NCBI GenBank assembly: GCA_945900685.1
Contig: CAMDJS010000001.1
Coordinates: 1-61,709, forward strand
Source: Bordetella parapertussis
Lineage (GTDB): Bacteria > Pseudomonadota > Gammaproteobacteria > Burkholderiales > Burkholderiaceae_C
Length of the DNA: 61,709 nucleotides
Direction of reading: 5' to 3'
Shown here: positions 19,971 to 28,112 of the stretch, in pieces
Numbering within the stretch: the first letter of the stretch is position 1
How the letters are laid out: each line of letters opens with the position of its first letter
Translations under genes and position numbers: made by a program
Notes under the pieces: model-generated
Databases searched by the model: none
What the model saw: only the letters and a program-made list of their open reading frames with translations
What the model was told of the DNA's origin: nothing

Positions 19971-20930
19971 TTACATGGTGAATTTGATGGAATAGGGATT
20001 TTTCATTTTGGACAAAGCAATATCTGCTTTTTTGTTGTCAGCCCGCGAAATTTCCAATGGTCTGATATTGCCAATTTGCGTGATGCTAGCGAGCTTTTTA
20101 TTGCTGCTTGCAATGAAATCGATGTTCTTGGATATGTTGGTCGTTGTATCGCGGATATTCAAATAAAAGTCTGTCGCGTATTTGTTGAACAGACTCGACA
20201 AGGCTTTGCCTTGCGCAATGTTGGTGGTGATGGCTGAGCCTTTGAATGCTTCAATGCCTGACAGCATGCCCATGTCATCCAGCGCTTTGAGTCCCAAGTA
20301 ATTTGAAGCCAATGCCTGCGTGTCTTCAAAAGGCAGGAATTTCGCTGCTTCGGTGGTGGGTTGAAAGGTGGTGGTTTGCGTGGTGGTCGTGGTTGAGCCT
20401 GGTGTGGTCGCAGACCCGGACACAATCACATTTAACTGGGTTTGAATTTCAAATTTGCCGTTGACAGATTTACTCCATAACTGGCTGTCCCATGGCGAAA
20501 TGGTTTGCTTGGCGTTTGGGGAGGCTGAAGGAGTCAAAATCATTTTGTTGATTTTGAGATTCAGCTCTCTGAGTTGGCTCAAATTGGCATTCAGCGCATC
20601 AAAACTGTCAGTCAATACCAATGTGTTGTCTGGTACCTTACTCAATAATGGGCTGTAGCTTTTGAACTGTTCCGCGTTCAAGTTCAATTTATCGTCTGTA
20701 CTCTTGAATGTGATTTGCGTGATTTGGGCATTGACAGCTTTTAATGCATTCAGGTTGTTTTTGATATTGGCTGAACTGTCACTGATGCTGATCTTTAACT
20801 TGCTGTTGAGTTTTAATGCAGCCAGTGCCTGGGTCACATTCATGACCTGCGGACTTACTTTGTAAGCACTGCTAGTGGCACGCATTGAACTGATCTGCAT
20901 TGTTTTCCCTCTGGCTGATCTCGCCTGCAT
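19971..20930 (-). CDS. Repeat-containing hypothetical protein
   Basis: This 319-residue protein has no signal peptide. Two imperfect repeats of about 32 residues lie at 45-77 and 103-133, sharing the pattern I-S/T-D-S-x3-(L/I)-x2-NL-x2-L-(K/R)-x2-N-x2-I-x2-I. NLNAEQFKSYSPLLSKV lies between them. From memory this resembles the LTxxQ-type repeats of large proteobacterial adhesin or RTX-like proteins, here in a very short version. A Thr-rich linker (172-193) separates the repeats from a C-terminal helical part. The ATG at 20930 overlaps the stop of the 69-residue upstream gene (TAATG) and has an AGAGG seven bases upstream. An equally good second start lies 30 bp downstream. Function unknown. Confidence 0.65.
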   Translation of the reverse strand: MQARSARGKTMQISSMRATSSAYKVSPQVMNVTQALAALKLNSKLKISISDSSANIKNNLNALKAVNAQITQITFKSTDDKLNLNAEQFKSYSPLLSKVPDNTLVLTDSFDALNANLSQLRELNLKINKMILTPSASPNAKQTISPWDSQLWSKSVNGKFEIQTQLNVIVSGSATTPGSTTTTTQTTTFQPTTEAAKFLPFEDTQALASNYLGLKALDDMGMLSGIEAFKGSAITTNIAQGKALSSLFNKYATDFYLNIRDTTTNISKNIDFIASSNKKLASITQIGNIRPLEISRADNKKADIALSKMKNPYSIKFTM

Positions 20931-20944
20931 TATTTTTCCTCTGG
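20895..20944 (-). repeat. Duplicated ribosome-binding/start segment, 30-bp period
   Basis: Two 20-bp units at 20895-20914 and 20925-20944 match at 18 of 20 positions. Read on the minus strand, each consists of CCAGAGG(A/G)AAAA followed by an ATGCAG start. The 30-bp period keeps both starts in frame, giving alternative N termini that differ by ten residues. Confidence 0.7.
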
Positions 20945-21139
20945 TGGCTTTAAAGCGGCAAGGATTTGCCGCTGCAAGCGCTGAAAGACGGCAATTAGGC
21001 GGTTCAAAGCCGGTATTTTGCCGTCCATCTCTTCATGCAATAAGCAAGCCATGGTCAGTCGTTCAATGGCCTGAATGCTGCTTATCCTCAAGCTTGCAAC
21101 CGTATTGACTTCAGAAGTCGGCACATTTGTCGAATTCAT
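20930..21139 (-). CDS. Small hypothetical protein (69 aa) coupled to the repeat protein
   Basis: This short, soluble, mostly helical protein of 69 residues has a Leu/Ile-rich central helix (IQAIERLTMACLLHEEMDG) and a second helix (LNRLIAVFQRLQRQILAAL) that could form a coiled coil. No family is recognised. Reality is supported by the TAATG overlap with the downstream gene, which implies translational coupling. Its start lies only 31 bp from the divergent beta-barrel gene. It might be a chaperone-like or regulatory partner of the repeat protein, which is only a guess from gene order. Confidence 0.55.
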   Translation of the reverse strand: MNSTNVPTSEVNTVASLRISSIQAIERLTMACLLHEEMDGKIPALNRLIAVFQRLQRQILAALKPPEEK

Positions 21140-21170
21140 TGTTCAAGCATGGTGGTTTGTTAAAAAGTTA

Positions 21171-21818
21171 ATGGATAGAGATAGGAAATTTGCCGTGAGA
21201 TTGAAGCTTTGTTTGTCCTTGGCCGTCCTGTTCATTGCGGGGTCGGCCACGGCCCAATCCAATTTATTTCTGGGATGGAATATCCAAGCTGCGGTGGGCT
21301 ACCAGTCCATCGCGCCTGCTTTGAACACTTACTCGTCTAGCAGTAGCGCCTACACAACCAGTCAAGGTTCAAAGGGAATTCCTTTATTCATCAGCGGCGG
21401 CTACAGTTGGCCTGTGTCAGAACGTCAAGTACTGGGCTGGAGTTATGAGAGAAACCTTTTCAATACCAAACCCGGTTCTCAAACCCATTACACAAACTCC
21501 TCAGTGACTTCAAGCATGGGATTCAAAAACCAGGCTCAGTTGTCTTTGGTGTGGGGTCAGTTGATCCGCAATGGTTCCATGGTGTACGGCAAAGCCGGGT
21601 ATGCCAGCATGGAGACCACGAATGCAGGCAGTAATTTCAGTATGGACGGGTATGGCCTTGGTGCGGGTTACAAAACCTTCTTGAATCCGTTTCAATATGT
21701 GTTTGCAGAATACAACTACACACGTATGACGGATCAAACCATTACCAGCGGTGCCAACACCTTCAATGCCAGTTCAAAAGGCCAAGGCGTGTTGATGGGT
21801 TTGGGCTGGCAGTTTTAA
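21171..21818 (+). CDS. Small outer-membrane beta-barrel protein (Opa/OmpW-like)
   Basis: The 215-residue product has a Sec signal peptide (basic start, hydrophobic core LCLSLAVLFIAG, cleavage near ATA-QS, residue 28). Alternating aromatic/polar strands follow, ending in GLGWQF with the C-terminal Phe used by the BAM machinery. Size and pattern suggest an eight-stranded porin-like barrel. The start at 21171 was chosen because the signal peptide begins there; the frame is open upstream to 21075 but overlaps the divergent gene. No strong Shine-Dalgarno is seen. Specific function unknown. Confidence 0.75.
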   Translation: MDRDRKFAVRLKLCLSLAVLFIAGSATAQSNLFLGWNIQAAVGYQSIAPALNTYSSSSSAYTTSQGSKGIPLFISGGYSWPVSERQVLGWSYERNLFNTKPGSQTHYTNSSVTSSMGFKNQAQLSLVWGQLIRNGSMVYGKAGYASMETTNAGSNFSMDGYGLGAGYKTFLNPFQYVFAEYNYTRMTDQTITSGANTFNASSKGQGVLMGLGWQF

Positions 21819-22538
21819 TCAGCGCTTTTCGTACTGCGCCTTGCCAAACAAGGTTTCCATGGCCTTTTTATCGTCTTGCAAGGGTTTGCGCAAATCCGCC
21901 AACACCGCGCAACCGCGAATCACCGCCGGTCTGCTGTCAATCATGTCAAACCAGTCTTTGAGGCGCGGATAGTCCGCCCAATCTATGCCTTGGTTTTTCC
22001 AGTTGCGCAGCCAGGGATAAATGGCCATGTCGGCAATGCTGTAGCTGTTGCCCGCGATGTATTTGCCCAACGCCAGTTGCTTGTCCATGACGCCGTACAA
22101 ACGCTTGGCTTCGTTGGTGTAACGGTCAACTGCATAAGGAATTTTTTCCGGCGCATATTGGCGGAAATGGTGGTTTTGCCCAAGCATGGGACCCACACCA
22201 CCCATTTGAAACATCAGCCATTGCAACACTTCAAATTTCGCCCGGTCTGACTTGGGTAAAAACTTGCCTGTTTTGGCGGCCAAGTACAACAAAATCGCAC
22301 CGGATTCAAACAGGCTGATGGGTTTGCCATCGGGCCCGATGGGGTCTACCAGTGCAGGTATTTTGTTGTTTGGGCTGATGGTCAAAAACTCAGGCGTGAA
22401 CTGTTCGCCTTGACCGATGTGTATGGAATGCGCCAACCAGTCTTTGCCCAGCCGTAAGCCGCATTCCTCCAACATGATGTGGACTTTATTGCCGTTAGGT
22501 GTCGGCCACGAGTACACATCGATCATGTGTTTGTTCAT
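21819..22538 (-). CDS. yfcG: Glutathione S-transferase family disulfide-bond oxidoreductase YfcG
   Basis: This cytoplasmic thioredoxin-fold glutathione-dependent enzyme of 239 residues matches YfcG-type Nu-class GSTs: IDVYSWPTPNGNKV, FLTISPNNKIPALVD, SLFESGAILLYLA and GPMLGQNHHF, then the C-terminal helical domain with YSIADMAIYPW. YfcG of E. coli reduces disulfides using two bound glutathiones. The start lies 2 bp after the stop of the acyl-CoA dehydrogenase gene, so it is the last cistron of that operon. An internal ATG four codons later is an alternative start. Confidence 0.9.
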   Translation of the reverse strand: MNKHMIDVYSWPTPNGNKVHIMLEECGLRLGKDWLAHSIHIGQGEQFTPEFLTISPNNKIPALVDPIGPDGKPISLFESGAILLYLAAKTGKFLPKSDRAKFEVLQWLMFQMGGVGPMLGQNHHFRQYAPEKIPYAVDRYTNEAKRLYGVMDKQLALGKYIAGNSYSIADMAIYPWLRNWKNQGIDWADYPRLKDWFDMIDSRPAVIRGCAVLADLRKPLQDDKKAMETLFGKAQYEKR

Positions 22539-22540
22539 GA

Positions 22541-23803
22541 TCAGCTGCCGCGCGTGACGGGCATTTCCACTTCTTGCGGCATGGTGGCGATGTGGCGTGC
22601 CAACTCCAGCTTGGCGATGGAATTGCGGTGCACTTCATCCGGGCCGTCAGCCAGACGCAGCGTGCGCTGGTGCGCATAGGCATAAGCCAGCGGGAAATCG
22701 TCGCTGACGCCACCTGCACCGTGGGCTTGAATCGCCCAGTCGATGATTTGGGTGGCCATCACCGGTGCGATCACCTTGATCATGGCGATTTCGGTTTTGG
22801 CGATCTTGTTGCCGACCGTGTCCATCATGTAAGCGGCTTTGAGCGTCAGCAAACGCGCTTGCTCGATCATGATGCGCGACTCGGCGATGCGCTCGTGCCA
22901 CACGCCTTGGCTTGACAGCACTTTGCCGAAGGCGATGCGGCTGTTGAGGCGCTTGCACATGAGTTCGAGGGCGCGCTCGGCGCAACCGACGGTGCGCATG
23001 CAATGGTGAATCCGGCCTGGGCCTAAGCGGCCTTGGGCGATTTCAAAACCACGGCCTTCGCCGAGCAACAAATTGCCGACCGGCACGCGCACGTTTTTCA
23101 GCAAGACTTCCATGTGACCGTGCGGCGCATCGTCGTAACCGAACACGCTCAAAGGGCGCAAGATTTCCACACCGGGTGCGTTGGCTGGCACGATGATCAT
23201 GCTTTGCTGAGAGTGGCGGGGAGCATCAGGGTCTGTTTTGCCCATGACGATGTAAACCGCACAGCGCGGGTCACCGGCACCTGAGGACCACCACTTGCGG
23301 CCGTTAATCACGTAGTGGTCGCCATCGCGGCGGATAGAACACTGGATGTTGGTGGCGTCCGATGAAGCCACTTCTGGCTCGGTCATCAAAAATGCAGAGC
23401 GTATGTCGCCGCGCAGCAAAGGCTCCAACCACTGGTCTTTGAGTGCTTCGCTGGCGTAGCGCTCGAAGGTTTCCATGTTGCCGGTGTCAGGCGCAGAGCA
23501 GTTGAACACCTCGGCAGCGAAAGGCACGCGGCCCATGATTTCGCACAAAGGTGCGTATTCAAGGTTGCTCAAACCTTCGGGAGCGCGCTTGCTGTGCGGC
23601 AAAAACAAATTCCACAAACCGGCTTTGCGTGCCAGCGGTTTGAGTTCTTCCACGATTTCAGTCGGAATCCAAGGGTTGCCTTTGGCGCGGTTGGCGGCGA
23701 TTTCTTCGTAAAAGCGTTTTTCGTTGGGGTAAACATGTTGGTCCATGAAAGCGATCAAGCGCGCCTGCATGTCTTTGACTTTGTCGGTGTAATCAAAATT
23801 CAT
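22541..23803 (-). CDS. Acyl-CoA dehydrogenase, ACAD10/11 (LvaC-like) type
   Basis: This FAD-dependent acyl-CoA dehydrogenase of 420 residues has the three-domain fold. Its sequence resembles the dehydrogenase part of ACAD10/ACAD11: [32 protein letters not shown], and [15 protein letters not shown] near the C terminus. A GGAG six bases before the ATG supports the start. The adjacent upstream gene encodes the phosphotransferase that is fused to this domain in vertebrate ACAD10/11 and paired as LvaA/LvaC in Pseudomonas levulinate use. The likely substrate is therefore a 4-hydroxyacyl-CoA (phosphorylated by the partner) or a long or branched acyl-CoA. The assignment is by family and context. Confidence 0.9.
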   Translation of the reverse strand: MNFDYTDKVKDMQARLIAFMDQHVYPNEKRFYEEIAANRAKGNPWIPTEIVEELKPLARKAGLWNLFLPHSKRAPEGLSNLEYAPLCEIMGRVPFAAEVFNCSAPDTGNMETFERYASEALKDQWLEPLLRGDIRSAFLMTEPEVASSDATNIQCSIRRDGDHYVINGRKWWSSGAGDPRCAVYIVMGKTDPDAPRHSQQSMIIVPANAPGVEILRPLSVFGYDDAPHGHMEVLLKNVRVPVGNLLLGEGRGFEIAQGRLGPGRIHHCMRTVGCAERALELMCKRLNSRIAFGKVLSSQGVWHERIAESRIMIEQARLLTLKAAYMMDTVGNKIAKTEIAMIKVIAPVMATQIIDWAIQAHGAGGVSDDFPLAYAYAHQRTLRLADGPDEVHRNSIAKLELARHIATMPQEVEMPVTRGS

Positions 23804-23837
23804 TTTTTTCTCCGGTTAATCTGTCATGTGTAAAAAA

Positions 23838-24920
23838 TCATTGGCGACGTGCAAACAACCAGGCCAGTTCAGCCATGGGTCGTGCGCCTGCGCCTGAAGC
23901 CTTGGCTTGTGCGCTGGAAGCCGTGCCGTCTTCAACACGTTTGGCAATGCCTTGCAAAATCGCGGCGATGCGAAACATGTTGTAGGCGAGGTAGAAGTTC
24001 CAGTCTTTTTTCAACTCGGCCAGCGTGGTGATGCCACTGCGCTTGCAATACAAATCGATGTATTCGTCTTCCAGCGGTATGCCCAAAGCATCATGGTCCA
24101 GACCGCCAATGCCACGGAAACTTCCCGGCGGTATGTGCCAAGACATGCAGTGGTAACTGAAGTCTGCCAACGGGTGTCCCAAGGTGGAGAGTTCCCAGTC
24201 CAGCACCGCCAAAATGCGTGGTTCATCGGCATGAAAAATCATATTGTCCAAACGGAAATCGCCGTGCACGATGCAGGTGATGTCAGCGCGGGCGCTGTCG
24301 GGCATGTTCGCCGGCAGCCAGTCCATCAGCTTGTCCATTTCTTCAATGGGCTGGGTGACCGAGGCGCGGTATTGTTTGCTCCAACGGCCGATCTGGCGGT
24401 CAAAGTAATTGCCGGGCTTGCCGAAGTTTTCCAAGCCCTGTGCTTTGTGGTCCACCGCATGCAAGGCTGCGATGACACGGTTCATTTCAAGGTAGATATC
24501 GCGGCGTTGCTCGCGCGTCATGTCGGGCAAAGCCTGGTCCCACAGCACTCGCCCTTGCACAAACTCCATCACATAAAAAGCGCGGCCGATGACCGATTCG
24601 TCTTCGCACAGCACATGCATGTGCGCCACCGGCACGCCTGTTCCTTGCAGGCCGCGCATCACAGCAAATTCTCGTTCGATGGCATGCGCTGAGGGCAGCA
24701 GTTTGGCGACCGGGCCTGGCTTGGCACGCATCACATAGCTTTTGGACGGGGAGATGAGTTTGTAAGTTGGATTGGATTGGCCGCCTTTGAACATTTCCAC
24801 TTGCAAAGGCCCGGCAAAGCCTGGCATGTGGGCACCCAACCAAGCCTGTAAAGCTGCGACATCAAAACTGTGCGAATCGCTGACTTCGCGCGTGCCGACA
24901 AAATTGTCAAAGTTGCTCAT
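23838..24920 (-). CDS. Phosphotransferase family protein, ACAD10/11-kinase (LvaA-like) type
   Basis: This protein of 360 residues has the aminoglycoside-phosphotransferase/choline-kinase fold. ATP-binding features are FKGGQSNPTYKL (45-56) and YVMRAKPG. The catalytic loop is CIVHGDFRLDNMIFH with Asp221 and Asn226, and the metal-binding VLDWELSTLGHPLADF has Asp241. This is the subtype linked to ACAD10/11 dehydrogenases, thought to phosphorylate the 4-hydroxyl of hydroxyacyl-CoA. The start at 24920 has a GGAG eight bases upstream; a start six codons earlier lacks this and overlaps the crp-like gene. It lies 4 bp after the regulator and 34 bp before the dehydrogenase. Confidence 0.9.
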   Translation of the reverse strand: MSNFDNFVGTREVSDSHSFDVAALQAWLGAHMPGFAGPLQVEMFKGGQSNPTYKLISPSKSYVMRAKPGPVAKLLPSAHAIEREFAVMRGLQGTGVPVAHMHVLCEDESVIGRAFYVMEFVQGRVLWDQALPDMTREQRRDIYLEMNRVIAALHAVDHKAQGLENFGKPGNYFDRQIGRWSKQYRASVTQPIEEMDKLMDWLPANMPDSARADITCIVHGDFRLDNMIFHADEPRILAVLDWELSTLGHPLADFSYHCMSWHIPPGSFRGIGGLDHDALGIPLEDEYIDLYCKRSGITTLAELKKDWNFYLAYNMFRIAAILQGIAKRVEDGTASSAQAKASGAGARPMAELAWLFARRQ

Positions 24921-24924
24921 GTGT

Positions 24925-25641
24925 TTACTCCGCGGCACTGATTTTCATCAGCGCCTCCCGGTTGCGAATGACCAGACCGCCCGGTTCTATGCGAAGAGCT
25001 TCTTCGCGCTCCATGGCTTTGAGTTCTTGGTTGACCCGTTGACGGGATGCGCCCACCAACTGTGCCAGTTCCTCTTGCGCCAGATGCAGTCCTATGCGCA
25101 CTTCCTCGCCGTGGTTGAGTGACGGTACGCCATAACTGCGCGCCAGATGCAGCAACTGTTTGGCCAAACGTGCACGCAGCGGCAAGGTGTTGAGGTCTTC
25201 CACCAGACCGAATAACTGGCGTATGCGTCTGGCTTGCAAGCGCAACATGGCTTGGTAGAACTCGACATGCGTCGACAAAATTCTCTCGAAATCGTGCCTG
25301 GCCACACACAAAATGGTGGTGTCGCCATGCGCGTAAGCATCGTGGGTACGGCTGTCGCCATCCAGAATGGCCACATCGCCAAACCAAATGCCGGGCTCGA
25401 CGTAGGTGAAGGTGATTTGTTTGCCCGACAGCGAGGTTGAGCTGACCCGAACCGCGCCCTTGGCGCAGGCGACCCATTCTTCGGGCGTGTCCCCGCGAGC
25501 GGTGATCAGATCGCCGTCCTTGAGTCGTTTGACGTAAGCGCATCGAAGTATGTCGTGCCGTAATGAAGGTGAAAGTGAAGAGAACCAGCGTCCGGCATTC
25601 ACTGCTTCGCGCTCTTCAATGTTAAGTATGGGCTCGTCCAT
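24925..25641 (-). CDS. Crp/Fnr-family transcriptional regulator
   Basis: This regulator of 238 residues has an N-terminal cyclic-nucleotide-binding-like sensor domain (about 15-150, with FGDVAILDGDSRTHDAYAHG) and a C-terminal winged helix with LAQEELAQLVGASRQRVNQE near 190-210. The Fnr-type N-terminal cysteine cluster is absent, so an iron-sulfur sensor is unlikely. The ligand could be a cyclic nucleotide or a metabolite. It is the first gene of the phosphotransferase/dehydrogenase/GST set, with 4 bp to the next start, so it probably autoregulates this operon. This is inference. Confidence 0.88.
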   Translation of the reverse strand: MDEPILNIEEREAVNAGRWFSSLSPSLRHDILRCAYVKRLKDGDLITARGDTPEEWVACAKGAVRVSSTSLSGKQITFTYVEPGIWFGDVAILDGDSRTHDAYAHGDTTILCVARHDFERILSTHVEFYQAMLRLQARRIRQLFGLVEDLNTLPLRARLAKQLLHLARSYGVPSLNHGEEVRIGLHLAQEELAQLVGASRQRVNQELKAMEREEALRIEPGGLVIRNREALMKISAAE

Positions 25642-25714
25642 CGTCTGTCTTGTTAGTGACCTGTAGGTTGAAAATTGTCTCCGGTGTGACCAGAGGGTGA
25701 GTGAAGGAAAGAGC

Positions 25715-26497
25715 TTACGATTTGTAGTGCGGTGTGTCTTTGTTGAGAAACGCTTGAATGCCTATGCCTGCGTTCGCATGATGCAAGTTGTTCACAAAAT
25801 GTTGCTTTTCCTGCTGCAAATGTGCAAAAAGGCTTTGGTCATGCGCGGCATTCACCAACTCTTTGATGCTTGAGAGTGCGTTCGGTGCTCTTAGGTTCAG
25901 CCTCTCAGCCAAAGCCAGTGCGGTCTCAAGCGCCTTACCCGGATCAGTCATTTGGTTGACCAAGCCATGGTCAAACAATGCTTCAGCACTGATTTTCTCA
26001 CCCAACATCAACCATTGATTGACCAAAGAGCGCGGCAAGGCTCTGGCCAGTTGCCAACTGCCGCCACCGTCAGGGGACAAAGCCACATTGCTGTAGGCCA
26101 TGACAAACACACTGTTGCTAGCGGCCACCAGAAAATCACAGGCCAGCGACAGAGAAAAACCGGCGCCTGCCGCCGCGCCTTCCACAGCCGCCAACACGGG
26201 TTTGGGGAAAGTGGTGATGGTTTCAAGCCAACCGTGTAAGCCGTCAATGCTTTGCGCCTGGTACTCAGGGGGCAACTGCCGGTTGTTCAGCAAACGGTTT
26301 AAATTGCCGCCAGCACTGAACTGGGCACCTTCACCGGTGATGACCACGCTGCGAACATCGGGGTTGCTTTCGGCTGCGTTCAAGGCTTCAATGCCGGCCG
26401 AATACATTTCCGGCCCGAGCGCGTTGCGGTACTCGGGGTTTGAAAGCGTCAACACCAAGGTTTGCCCGACGCTTTGGCTTTTAAGTTGTGCAGTCAT
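25715..26497 (-). CDS. Enoyl-CoA hydratase/isomerase family protein (oxepin-CoA hydrolase-like)
   Basis: This crotonase-fold protein of 260 residues has oxyanion-hole segments FSAGGNL (60-66) and EGAAAGAGFSLSLACD (106-121), and DGGGSW replaces the usual catalytic Glu region (143-148). The sequence is of the type often called alternative oxepin-CoA hydrolase or PaaG-like in Burkholderiales, suggesting work in phenylacetyl-CoA or related degradation. The start follows the dehydrogenase stop by one base, so the two genes form an operon. The exact reaction cannot be assigned without the rest of the paa cluster, which is not present here. Confidence 0.8.
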   Translation of the reverse strand: MTAQLKSQSVGQTLVLTLSNPEYRNALGPEMYSAGIEALNAAESNPDVRSVVITGEGAQFSAGGNLNRLLNNRQLPPEYQAQSIDGLHGWLETITTFPKPVLAAVEGAAAGAGFSLSLACDFLVAASNSVFVMAYSNVALSPDGGGSWQLARALPRSLVNQWLMLGEKISAEALFDHGLVNQMTDPGKALETALALAERLNLRAPNALSSIKELVNAAHDQSLFAHLQQEKQHFVNNLHHANAGIGIQAFLNKDTPHYKS

Positions 26498-26498
26498 C

Positions 26499-28019
26499 TC
26501 AGGTACGGGTGTGTGTGAGGCTCAACCCCAATGCGCCACGGCGACGCAACCAAGGGCTAGGGCGGTAACGAGGGTCGCCGTAAACGGTTTGCATATTAAA
26601 TAACACTTCGAGCAAACTGTCTGCACCCAGCGAGTCGCCCAGCGCCAAAGGGCCTTTGGGGTAACCCAGACCCAGGGTGACGGCGGTGTCCAAGTCGGCA
26701 GGCGAGCAAATGCCTTGCTGGCAAATATCACTGGCGATATTCACAATTTGCGCGATGACGCGTTGCGTGACAAAACCGCCGCTGTCTTGAATGAGGCTGA
26801 CAGCTTTGCCGTCCTTGGAAAACAAGGCATGAGCGGCTTGCTGCATATCGAGGCGAGTGGCCGGGTTGGTCGCAAGCGCCCGGCGTTTGGTGGCGGCGTC
26901 TGGCATCAACATATCTATACCCAAGGTGCGCGCCGGGTCCAGTCGTTCGACAATCGCGCAGGTGGTGACATCAAAGCCAAGAGGCGCCACCAGACACAAA
27001 GCCTCGGGCGAGGGCGCAGTGGAAGTTTCAATCTGTGCACCCAAGTCTTTGAGCAATTGAAAAAGTTCTGAGCGTCGTGCCGCGCGTGAGGACACCCAAA
27101 CCGGCGGCATTTCATTCACGTTCGGTGTAGGCGGTTCGGCGGGAACTTGCGCTTTGCCGTCTACATAGGTGTAAAAACCTTGGCTGGTTTTTCGGCCCAG
27201 CCATCCGCCTGCCAGACGTTGCGTGGTGATGACGGAAGGCCGGTAGCGGGGCTCTTCAAAATACTGGTGGTAAATGGATTCCATCACCGGATGCGACACA
27301 TCCAAGGCAGTCAAATCCATCAGTTCAAACGGGCCGAGCTTGAAACCGACTTGGTCCTTCAAAATCCTGTCAATCGTGGCGAAATCGGCAACGCCTTCAG
27401 ACACAATGCGAAGCGACTCGGTGCCATAACCGCGACCGGCGTGGTTCACGATGAAGCCGGGTGTGTCTTGCGCCGTCACGGCTTGGTGCCCCATGGCTTT
27501 GACAAAAGCGCTTAAGCGCTGGCAAACATCGGCTTGGGTAGCCAATCCGGGGATGATTTCGACCACTTTCATCAAAGGCACCGGATTGAAAAAATGAAGA
27601 CCTGCAAACCTGCCGGGATGCTGCATGCCAGCGGCAAGCGCGGTGATGGACAGCGATGAAGTGTTGCTTGCAATAATGGCTGCGGGGCTTAAGAGCTTTT
27701 CAAGTTCAGCGAACAAGGTTTTTTTGATGCCGGTGTTTTCAACCACGGCCTCAATCACCAAATCACAGTTTGCAAGTTCCTGCCATTGAGCAACCGGCTT
27801 GATGCGAGCTTGTAGGGATTGAAGTTCTGCTTCAGTCAGACGACCTTTATCAAGCAATTTTTGCCATTGACTATTGATGGAAGCACAGGCTTTGTCAGCA
27901 GCGCCCGGGGCGACATCATATAAATATACATGTGCACCTGCTTGTGCAGACATCTGGGCAATGCCTTGGCCCATGGCGCCGACGCCAATGACGGCCACAC
28001 TTTTGAAATTGGTATCCAT
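26499..28019 (-). CDS. paaH: 3-hydroxyacyl-CoA dehydrogenase PaaH/PaaC type
   Basis: This NAD-dependent 3-hydroxyacyl-CoA dehydrogenase of 506 residues begins with the Rossmann motif VIGVGAMGQGIAQ (10-22). The catalytic block HFFNPVPLMKVVEI and DTPGFIVNHAGRGYGTE follow. A second, duplicated C-terminal dehydrogenase domain (with DSGGFVTQRV and TAVTLGLGYPKGPL) is typical of the long PaaH/PaaC form used in phenylacetate and similar pathways. I start at the ATG at 28019; a start 12 codons upstream is possible, and neither has a good Shine-Dalgarno. It heads the two-gene operon with the crotonase. Confidence 0.9.
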   Translation of the reverse strand: MDTNFKSVAVIGVGAMGQGIAQMSAQAGAHVYLYDVAPGAADKACASINSQWQKLLDKGRLTEAELQSLQARIKPVAQWQELANCDLVIEAVVENTGIKKTLFAELEKLLSPAAIIASNTSSLSITALAAGMQHPGRFAGLHFFNPVPLMKVVEIIPGLATQADVCQRLSAFVKAMGHQAVTAQDTPGFIVNHAGRGYGTESLRIVSEGVADFATIDRILKDQVGFKLGPFELMDLTALDVSHPVMESIYHQYFEEPRYRPSVITTQRLAGGWLGRKTSQGFYTYVDGKAQVPAEPPTPNVNEMPPVWVSSRAARRSELFQLLKDLGAQIETSTAPSPEALCLVAPLGFDVTTCAIVERLDPARTLGIDMLMPDAATKRRALATNPATRLDMQQAAHALFSKDGKAVSLIQDSGGFVTQRVIAQIVNIASDICQQGICSPADLDTAVTLGLGYPKGPLALGDSLGADSLLEVLFNMQTVYGDPRYRPSPWLRRRGALGLSLTHTRT

Positions 28020-28112
28020 ATACAAAAGATTATGGCCGACATTGAGCAGTCTCATGTTCTATGAAGATACTGCAAAATACGCTCAATTGATTAAATATTG
28101 GAGACAAACACC

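Noticed and set aside
21075..21170. Longer start for the beta-barrel protein
   Set aside because: It would put 32 residues before a complete signal peptide and overlap the divergent 69-residue gene.
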